Made by a program: the position numbers and the translations under genes
The notes under the pieces: generated by a model
Database searches by the model: none
The model's input: the letters and a program-made list of their open reading frames with translations, nothing else
Told to the model about the DNA's origin: nothing
In this document: positions 1 to 5,587 of the stretch, in pieces
Position numbering within the stretch: the stretch's first letter is position 1
How the letters are laid out: each line of letters opens with the position of its first letter
Source of the DNA: an uncultured Aliarcobacter sp.
GTDB lineage: Bacteria; Campylobacterota; Campylobacteria; Campylobacterales; Arcobacteraceae
Assembly: GCA_947629065.1 (NCBI GenBank)
Contig: CANRCH010000061.1
Coordinates: 1-9,708 of the forward strand
Direction of reading: 5' to 3'
DNA: 9,708 nt

Positions 1-85
1 GGTATCAATACTTGAGAAAATGGATGATGTAAGTTTTGCAATTTTATATGAAAAACTTGAAGCTGAATATAAAAAATGTAAATAG
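1..85 (+). CDS. 3' end of an unidentified gene (partial)
   Basis: The plus strand is open from the left edge in the frame starting at base 2 and ends with TAG at 83-85, giving about 27 C-terminal residues that end in EAEYKKCK. The piece is charged and probably helical (ILEKMDDVSFAILYEKLEAEY). It is too short to assign to a family. It converges on the RND operon, and the hairpin just beyond its stop is placed to terminate it as well as the operon. Coding status rests on the open frame running off the edge and on the convergent terminator; the start lies outside the window. Confidence 0.45.
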   Translation, partial: VSILEKMDDVSFAILYEKLEAEYKKCK

Positions 86-89
86 ATAA

Positions 90-120
90 AAAAAGTAAAA
101 GCTTTTTGCTTTTACTTTTT
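90..120 (-). terminator. Rho-independent terminator of the RND operon, probably bidirectional
   Basis: A perfect 13-bp inverted repeat (arms 90-102 and 108-120, AAAAAGTAAAAGC / GCTTTTACTTTTT) surrounds a 5-base T loop. Read on the minus strand the distal arm runs into seven T's (88-94 as A's on plus), the standard intrinsic terminator layout. Read on the plus strand the distal arm also ends in five T's, so it can serve the convergent gene ending at 85. The stop codon of the last efflux gene (112-114) lies inside the hairpin. Confidence 0.85.
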
Positions 121-1773
121 AACAATCTTTTCTAAACTATTTCTAATAATAACTGGCACAAAAAACATAGAAACTACATAAGAGATTAAAGTTCCACCAA
201 TAAGTGCAACTCCAAGCCCTCCAAATACAGCATCATTTGCAATTAGTGAACTTGCAAAAACTAGAACCAAAACTGTAAGAATAATTGGTTTTGACCTTGT
301 TGCAGTTGCTTTTGCAATTGCTTCTTTTATACCCATATTATTCTCTTCAACCAACTGTTTTGAAAAGTCAATAATAAGTGTTGAGTTTCGTGAATTTATT
401 CCAATAAGTGCAATAAATCCAATAAGGCTAGTTGCAGTTAAATAAAATGTATCTTTTGTGAAAATATCCATAATAATATGTGCAAAAATAACTCCAATTA
501 TAGAGATAAAACTACTTAAAACAATAGCACCACTAAGTGCAAAGTTTTTATAATAAACCACCATTAAAAGGAAGATTAAAACTAATGCAATAATAAATGC
601 TAATCCTAAATCAATAAAAGTATCAATAGTAACTTGCAACTCTCCATCAAAAATAAGCTCAAACTTTTCACCACTTTTTTTATCTTTAAACTCTAAATTT
701 AGCATAGAAGTTTTTGTTATTTCAAAATCTTCGCTTAGACTGTTTATCATCTCGTTTCTTGAATCTAGAAGTGGGTAAATCTGGCTATCATTTGATGTTT
801 CAGCGATTACATTTATAAGTGGTTTTAGGTTTTTTGATGTAAGTTCAGCTTCTTTTATAGTAGGTTTTATGCTTACAAGTTCTGAAATAGTTATCATTTG
901 ACCTTGATTATTTATTATTTTTAGACTATTTAACTTGTTATTTAGTGCATCTTTTGAAGAGTTATCAAGAAGTTTAGAGTCATCAAGTCTTAAGAAAATA
1001 GGAATCTGTTTTTGTGCATTTTTATCATTTACAACACTTACTTCCATTCCTTCAAAAGCTAGATATAGTGTAGCTTTTAGATGCTCTAAATCAACTCCAC
1101 TTATTATTGCTTTATTGCTATTTATTTCCAAAGTAAAAGTTTCAAAATCATCACTTGCAAGAATATCAATATCTACTAAAGTGTTTTGATTTTTAAATAT
1201 ATTTGCAACTTTTATAGCAAAATCTCTTCTACTTTCAAAACTATCTCCACCATATATTTCAGCAACCAAAGATGCTAAAACAGGAGGACCAGCAGGAAGT
1301 TGAATAAACTTAATAACTGTTTCATCTTTTTGACATTTTTCTTGAACAACTGTTCTTAAAGAGTTTACAAGATTATAACTTGTGATATCTCTATCTTTAA
1401 ATCTTTTGATATTTACCATAAGTTCAGCTTGATTTTCTTTGCTTTTTAGCGAACTTTGTTTTACAAGACCTGCAAAATCTATGGGTTGTCCTTGGGAAAT
1501 AAATGCTGAAATATTTGTTATATTTTCATTTTCTTGTAAGTTTTGAACCACACAATTTACAACTTCTTTCGTTTGTGTTTTACTTGAACCATCTTTTAAA
1601 TCTATATAAATAGAAAAAGTATCAGAGTCTTTATCTGGAAGCATTTTTGCTTTTAAAATCTCGCTAGGAAGTGTTAAAATACTCAAAATAAATAGGACTA
1701 AAGTTATAAAATATACTAAAAATATTTTTGATTTACTATTTAAAATATTTAAAATAAGAGTTTCTAATTTCAT
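112..1773 (-). CDS. RND efflux transporter, C-terminal half (TM7-TM12) as a separate protein
   Basis: This 553-residue protein corresponds to the second half of an AcrB/HAE-type inner-membrane RND pump, which drives export with the proton gradient. One membrane segment lies near residues 15-34 (TM7), followed by a large periplasmic porter region (about 40-385) containing PAGPPVLASLVAEIYGG (160-176), which resembles a conserved porter motif of full-length RND pumps. Five closely spaced membrane segments follow (about 387-406, 412-434, 445-468, 497-513, 520-545). GINSRNSTLIIDF (458-470) matches the AcrB TM10 region around Lys940, with Arg in place of Lys. RSKPIILT (493-500) matches the start of TM11. 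It has no TM1-TM6 half; that is encoded just upstream. The ATG at 1771-1773 overlaps the upstream TGA as ATGA and has a perfect AGGAGG at 1780-1785, six bases away. The family is normally one chain of about 1000-1070 residues. Substrate is unknown. Confidence 0.9.
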   Translation of the reverse strand: MKLETLILNILNSKSKIFLVYFITLVLFILSILTLPSEILKAKMLPDKDSDTFSIYIDLKDGSSKTQTKEVVNCVVQNLQENENITNISAFISQGQPIDFAGLVKQSSLKSKENQAELMVNIKRFKDRDITSYNLVNSLRTVVQEKCQKDETVIKFIQLPAGPPVLASLVAEIYGGDSFESRRDFAIKVANIFKNQNTLVDIDILASDDFETFTLEINSNKAIISGVDLEHLKATLYLAFEGMEVSVVNDKNAQKQIPIFLRLDDSKLLDNSSKDALNNKLNSLKIINNQGQMITISELVSIKPTIKEAELTSKNLKPLINVIAETSNDSQIYPLLDSRNEMINSLSEDFEITKTSMLNLEFKDKKSGEKFELIFDGELQVTIDTFIDLGLAFIIALVLIFLLMVVYYKNFALSGAIVLSSFISIIGVIFAHIIMDIFTKDTFYLTATSLIGFIALIGINSRNSTLIIDFSKQLVEENNMGIKEAIAKATATRSKPIILTVLVLVFASSLIANDAVFGGLGVALIGGTLISYVVSMFFVPVIIRNSLEKIVKK

Positions 1774-3329
1774 TTTTTACCTCCTAAAAACTTCTTAACT
1801 AAATATGGAGTAAATGCATAAGCAATAAATAGTGAAACAGCCAAAGATATAGGCACAAAAACAGGAAGTGGATGCATAAATTGACCCATCATACCACCTA
1901 CGAAAAACATAGGAATAAATACCATAATAATTGCAATTGTTGCTATATTTGTAGGGTTTCCTATCTCGTTTGTTGCATTTATACTAAGAGTTTCTAAATC
2001 CAAATTTGGATGCTCCTTTTTATGTCTATGAATGTTTTCTATTACAATAATTGCTGCATCAACAAGCATTCCAAGAGATACAATTAGTGCAAAAAGAGTA
2101 ATTCTATTTACAGTTTCACCCATTAAAAATCCAATAAATAGAGTTAAAGACAAAATCATAGGCACAGTTAAAGTTGCAATCATTGCCTCTTTAAATCCAA
2201 GAGTAAAAATTAGTAAGATGCAGATTATTACAATTGAAGTAAGCAAATCTTTTACAAGTGCATTAACAGCATTGTTTGCAGTGTATCCATCATCTCTTGT
2301 GATTGTAAATCTTACATTTTTTGCTAATAAATCATCTTTTATAGTTTCAATATAGGCAAATATATCTTCATTTATTGTTACACTATTTGCACCTTTTAGT
2401 TTTGAAGCACTAAGAGTTATTTGAGAACTCTCTTCAAAAACTCCATCTTTGTTTTTTAAGTAAATAAAGGCATCTTTTTTGTTTTGAATATCGTAAGATT
2501 TTGTAATAGTGGCAATATCTTTTAAATATATTGGAGTTCCAAAATTGTAAGAGATTATTAAATTTTCTAAATCTTTAATATTTTCAATCCCTTTTTCTAT
2601 AGAAAAAAGAGTATATTTTCCATCTTTTGTGTAGTTACTTATATTTGGAGTATTAAAGTTTAGTGCTTCAATTTGCTTAGAAACAAAGGCTAGTGATAGA
2701 TTATATGCACTTAAACGATTTATATCTACAAGTACATTAAACTGCTCTTTTTTATCACCTTTTAGCTCAACTGAAGCTACATTTTTAATCTGATTTATCT
2801 TTTGAGTTAGAGGATTTACAATATTAAAAAGTTCACTTTGGCTTAAAATATCAACACCATTTTCTTTTGCACTATAAAAAGCAATTGTTGCAATTGGGAT
2901 TGCTGTGTCTATATCCATAGTTTTTATTATTGGTTGCATTGCATTTTTTGGCATTAAATCCATATTTCTCATAACTTGATCATATAGTTTTAGATTTGAA
3001 TGCTCTTTATCTTCTCCAATATAAAACTGCACTTGTACAATTCCTACACTATCTTGTGCAAAAGAGTAGATATGTTCAACACCTTTTATCTCTTTTATTT
3101 TTCTTTCAAGTGGTTCAATAATAACTTTTTGTACTTCACTAGCTTTTGCATCAGGAAGTGCAACAATTACAACTCCACCACTTACTTTTATTTGTGGATT
3201 TTCCTCTTTGGGCATAATTAAAAGTGAAAAATAACCCAAAATCAAAATTGAAATTCCCAAAATAAAAGTCAAAGGATGATTTATAAAAGCTTTTGCTATT
3301 TTACCTGCAATATTTAACTCTTTATTCAT
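1770..3329 (-). CDS. RND efflux transporter, N-terminal half (TM1-TM6) as a separate protein
   Basis: This 519-residue protein is the first half of an RND inner-membrane pump. TM1 is near residues 19-38, the periplasmic porter region spans about 40-355, and TM2-TM6 lie near 361-378, 385-404, 408-430, 463-485 and 490-511. The TM4 motif LVDAAIIVIENI (422-433) aligns with the AcrB proton-relay segment LVDDAIVVVEN but keeps only the first Asp (D424), the arrangement also known in CusA (VDAAI). The protein ends FLGGKK just after TM6, at the pseudo-symmetry boundary of the RND fold, and the C-terminal half follows with a 4-base overlap. Its ATG overlaps the end of the adaptor gene by 8 bases (ATGAATAA). 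Only a weak purine-rich site precedes it (GGACAAAAAAG), so it probably depends on coupling to adaptor translation. Alone it lacks TM10-TM11 and should need the second protein to work. Confidence 0.9.
   Translation of the reverse strand: MNKELNIAGKIAKAFINHPLTFILGISILILGYFSLLIMPKEENPQIKVSGGVVIVALPDAKASEVQKVIIEPLERKIKEIKGVEHIYSFAQDSVGIVQVQFYIGEDKEHSNLKLYDQVMRNMDLMPKNAMQPIIKTMDIDTAIPIATIAFYSAKENGVDILSQSELFNIVNPLTQKINQIKNVASVELKGDKKEQFNVLVDINRLSAYNLSLAFVSKQIEALNFNTPNISNYTKDGKYTLFSIEKGIENIKDLENLIISYNFGTPIYLKDIATITKSYDIQNKKDAFIYLKNKDGVFEESSQITLSASKLKGANSVTINEDIFAYIETIKDDLLAKNVRFTITRDDGYTANNAVNALVKDLLTSIVIICILLIFTLGFKEAMIATLTVPMILSLTLFIGFLMGETVNRITLFALIVSLGMLVDAAIIVIENIHRHKKEHPNLDLETLSINATNEIGNPTNIATIAIIMVFIPMFFVGGMMGQFMHPLPVFVPISLAVSLFIAYAFTPYLVKKFLGGKK
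1774..1785 (-). promoter_or_regulatory. Perfect Shine-Dalgarno driving the second RND half
   Basis: On the minus strand the junction reads AGGAGGTAAAAAATGA. The AGGAGG (1780-1785) lies six bases before the ATG and inside the last codons of the upstream gene (GGA GGT AAA AAA TGA). It is the strongest ribosome-binding site seen in the window and decides the start of the C-terminal half. Such spacing fits termination-reinitiation coupling, but the bases also encode Gly-Gly-Lys-Lys, so the match could be partly fortuitous. Confidence 0.75.
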
Positions 3330-4062
3330 CTTTTTTGTCCATATTTATATAAACTTTTGCATACATATTTGGATAAATTGTAAAATCTTTTTTATCAAAA
3401 GAGATTTTTACAAAAAATGAGTGTGCATTTGATACCATATTTGGGTAAATTGCAATAATTTTTCCACTACTTTCAAACTCTTGTGATGGAATTTGCACTT
3501 TTACTTCTTGATTTAATTTTACATTTTTTAGATTTGATTCAGCAATATTTGCTTTTATTATAAGCTCATTTAAATCAGTTAAAATAAGATGTGGCATCGC
3601 CATTGTTGCCATTTCACCCTCTTTGATTGACTTTTTTATTACAAGTGCATCGTTTGGTGCTTTTACTTTTAAGTAATCATATTGTGCTTTTAGTTCGCCT
3701 TGTTTTGCTTTTGCTGTACTTAAATTTAGTTCAAGTTGTTCATACTCATATTTTGAGATTAAATCTTGATCTAAAAGATTTTTATATCTTTGTAGATTTG
3801 TTTGTAGATTTTTTACTTGACTGTTTACAATATCGTTGTTGTATGAAATATCAGATGGGTCAATTTCATATAAAACTTGCCCTTTTTTTACAATATCTCC
3901 TTCATTTACATACACTTTTTTTATATATCCCATCATTTTACTTGAGATTACTTTTTCATTTTGTGACTCAACAATTGCATCTAATTCCAAAGAGTTTGCA
4001 AAAGCCGATGATATAAATAGTGTTAAAAATATTAATTTGTTTCTCATTAGTTTTTTCATCAT
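3322..4062 (-). CDS. Periplasmic adaptor (HlyD/AcrA-type membrane fusion protein), compact
   Basis: This 246-residue adaptor would bridge the RND pump and the outer-membrane channel. A signal peptide is visible (charged start, hydrophobic IFLTLFISSAFA, likely cleavage near 22-23). The first lipoyl half follows (about 37-68, with VYVNEGDIVKKGQVLYEID), then an alpha-helical hairpin of roughly 60 residues (70-128), the second lipoyl half (129-160, LKVKAPNDALVIKKSIKEGE) and a beta-barrel domain (about 165-243). The protein stops directly after the barrel, so the membrane-proximal domain of AcrA (about 397 residues) seems absent. The first of two tandem ATGs is chosen because AAGGA lies six bases before it; it overlaps the preceding stop by one base (TAATG). 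No lipobox cysteine is present, so it is probably soluble or held by its partners. Confidence 0.88.
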   Translation of the reverse strand: MMKKLMRNKLIFLTLFISSAFANSLELDAIVESQNEKVISSKMMGYIKKVYVNEGDIVKKGQVLYEIDPSDISYNNDIVNSQVKNLQTNLQRYKNLLDQDLISKYEYEQLELNLSTAKAKQGELKAQYDYLKVKAPNDALVIKKSIKEGEMATMAMPHLILTDLNELIIKANIAESNLKNVKLNQEVKVQIPSQEFESSGKIIAIYPNMVSNAHSFFVKISFDKKDFTIYPNMYAKVYINMDKKDE

Positions 4063-5453
4063 TAATTATCCTTATTTTTGATATTTTCTTCTAAACTTTG
4101 CCCTAAAACTAGATTTAGTTTTGCTAAAGCAAGGCTATTTTCATATTTTGCATTTAAAAGCAAAGTTTGTGATTGTCTATAATTTGTCTCTTGATTTAAA
4201 AGTGTTGTCATAGAAATAAGTCTATTTTTGTATTGAAGTTTTGCTTGTTCAAGCACTTCAAAAGCTAGTTCTTTGGCTTCAAGTTTCTCTTTTAAAAGTG
4301 CTTGTTTTGATTTGTAAGTTAAAAGTGCTTTTTCAAGCTCTAGTTTTATGCCATCTTTTAATTTTTCTAAATCAAGTTTTGCTTTTAGCTCTTCAAGTCT
4401 AGCTTTTTCTACTTTTGTGCCTCTTGTTCCATCAAAAATGGCTAAAGATAGACCTAAAACTGCTGTATAATAATCCTTGTCTTTGTTTAGAGTAAAACTA
4501 TTATCATTTACTCCATACTCTAAATGTGCAAAAGCTTGTGGATAATATGCAGCTTTTTCTACATCAATATTCTTTTGATTTGCTTTTATAGCTATATTTT
4601 GAAGAGTCATTTCATCTCTTTTATTTAAAGCTTGATTGTATAAAAAAGAGTTTTCACTATTTTCTAGGGAGTTTAAATCAAAATAGATATTATAAAACTC
4701 TTTTACATCTCTAATATTTTCATCTCCTGAAAGATATTTTAAGTATGCAAGTGCCAAATCAAAGTTATTTTGGGCTTCAATTAGTTTTGAGTTTATATTT
4801 AGTTTATAAACTTTTGCTTCATTTACATCAATTTTTGTTACAAGTCCATTTTTATGAAACTCTATTGCACCTTTTTCTATAAAACTCATCTGTTCTTTTG
4901 CTTTTTTCAAAGTTTCTATAAAATCTTTTGCTAAAACTGCACCATTATATGCATGAAGAACTTCAAATTCAAGATTTTTTTTGTCAAGTGTATATAGAGT
5001 TTTGTTTGCTTTTTCAAGAAGATTTAAAACATCTGCTTGATTTTGCATAGAAAAACCCATAAAAAGTGGAATATCATAAGCTAATTTTGTATTTATATTT
5101 GTTCTTGCATTTGGGTAGTTTAGATTTTTTGGCTCAATATTTAGTGAATTTGGATATTGATTTTCCATAAAATCACCAGCTCCAAAATCTTTAAAAGTTG
5201 CTTCCCTGCTTGATAGTTTTCCCATAAAAACATATCCAGCGTGATTTGTTCTACTTATTTCACTATCCAAAGATAGTTTTCCAAAGTTTGCATAGTTTAA
5301 CTCTTTGCTATTTTCTTGTGCTATTTTTATATTTATTGCTTGTTTTTGTAAATCTTTACTATTATTAATAGATTTTTCTAAAATCTCTTCAAAACCTATG
5401 GTTTGTGCAAAACATAAGTTTGATATTAATAGACTAAGATAAATTTTTTTCAT
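4062..5453 (-). CDS. TolC-family outer-membrane efflux channel
   Basis: This 463-residue protein has an N-terminal signal peptide (MKKIYLSLLISNLCFA, likely cut before QT) with no valid lipobox around Cys14. The rest is long amphipathic helices rich in Lys, Glu, Leu, Ala and Asn, with the two-repeat pattern of the outer-membrane efflux protein family. The length fits TolC-like channels (430-490). The segment VFMGKLSSREATFKDFGAGD (75-94) looks like a strand/turn region I associate with Campylobacterota members of the family. It is first in the efflux operon and overlaps the adaptor gene by one base. AGGA at 5461-5464, seven bases before the ATG, supports the start. It would form the trimeric exit duct for the exporter. 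The family call is firm; equivalence to E. coli tolC is not claimed. Confidence 0.9.
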   Translation of the reverse strand: MKKIYLSLLISNLCFAQTIGFEEILEKSINNSKDLQKQAINIKIAQENSKELNYANFGKLSLDSEISRTNHAGYVFMGKLSSREATFKDFGAGDFMENQYPNSLNIEPKNLNYPNARTNINTKLAYDIPLFMGFSMQNQADVLNLLEKANKTLYTLDKKNLEFEVLHAYNGAVLAKDFIETLKKAKEQMSFIEKGAIEFHKNGLVTKIDVNEAKVYKLNINSKLIEAQNNFDLALAYLKYLSGDENIRDVKEFYNIYFDLNSLENSENSFLYNQALNKRDEMTLQNIAIKANQKNIDVEKAAYYPQAFAHLEYGVNDNSFTLNKDKDYYTAVLGLSLAIFDGTRGTKVEKARLEELKAKLDLEKLKDGIKLELEKALLTYKSKQALLKEKLEAKELAFEVLEQAKLQYKNRLISMTTLLNQETNYRQSQTLLLNAKYENSLALAKLNLVLGQSLEENIKNKDN

Positions 5454-5587
5454 AATTTATTCCTAAAATTTTTGTAAATTATAACCTAAATAACAATATT
5501 TTATCTTAAGAATTATAAACAAAAATTATAATTATAAAATGTTATTTTTAATATTATAAGAATTGTTAATAATATATCTTTTTTTAT
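5454..5587. other. 134-bp AT-rich gap between the HD-GYP gene and the efflux operon
   Basis: The gap contains no ORF of note and no GC-containing terminator hairpin after the HD-GYP stop. It holds a perfect 12-bp AT palindrome TTATAATTATAA (5526-5537) and an 8-bp direct repeat TAAGAATT at 5507-5514 and 5557-5564, 50 bp apart. The missing terminator leaves read-through from the HD-GYP promoter possible. The repeats could be operator elements, but their base composition makes this weak. Confidence 0.4.
5478..5483 (-). promoter_or_regulatory. Candidate -10 box for the efflux operon
   Basis: On the minus strand the leader reads TTTAGGTTATAATTTACAAA, with TATAAT at 5478-5483. Transcription would start near 5471, leaving a leader of about 18 bases with the AGGA ribosome-binding site. 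No convincing -35 is visible, which is usual for sigma70 promoters of Campylobacterota. The whole gap is nearly all A and T, so chance matches are expected and confidence is limited. Confidence 0.4.

Noticed and set aside
935..1189. Plus-strand open frame inside the second RND gene
   Set aside because: It is antisense to a well-supported membrane transporter gene, its translation is low-complexity Ser/Leu-rich with no recognisable domain, and no ribosome-binding site stands out.
2032..2355. Plus-strand open frame of 107 codons inside the first RND gene
   Set aside because: It lies opposite the TM2-TM5 coding region, where hydrophobic codons produce open antisense frames, and it shows no family features.
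3627..4081. Two overlapping plus-strand open frames opposite the adaptor gene
   Set aside because: They overlap each other and the adaptor. Their Leu/His/Phe-rich translations look like complements of Lys/Glu-rich coding sequence, and there is no promoter or ribosome-binding site.
5526..5537. TTATAATTATAA palindrome as a Fur box or other named operator
   Set aside because: It is a pure A/T palindrome in a nearly pure A/T gap and does not match a named operator well enough to call.
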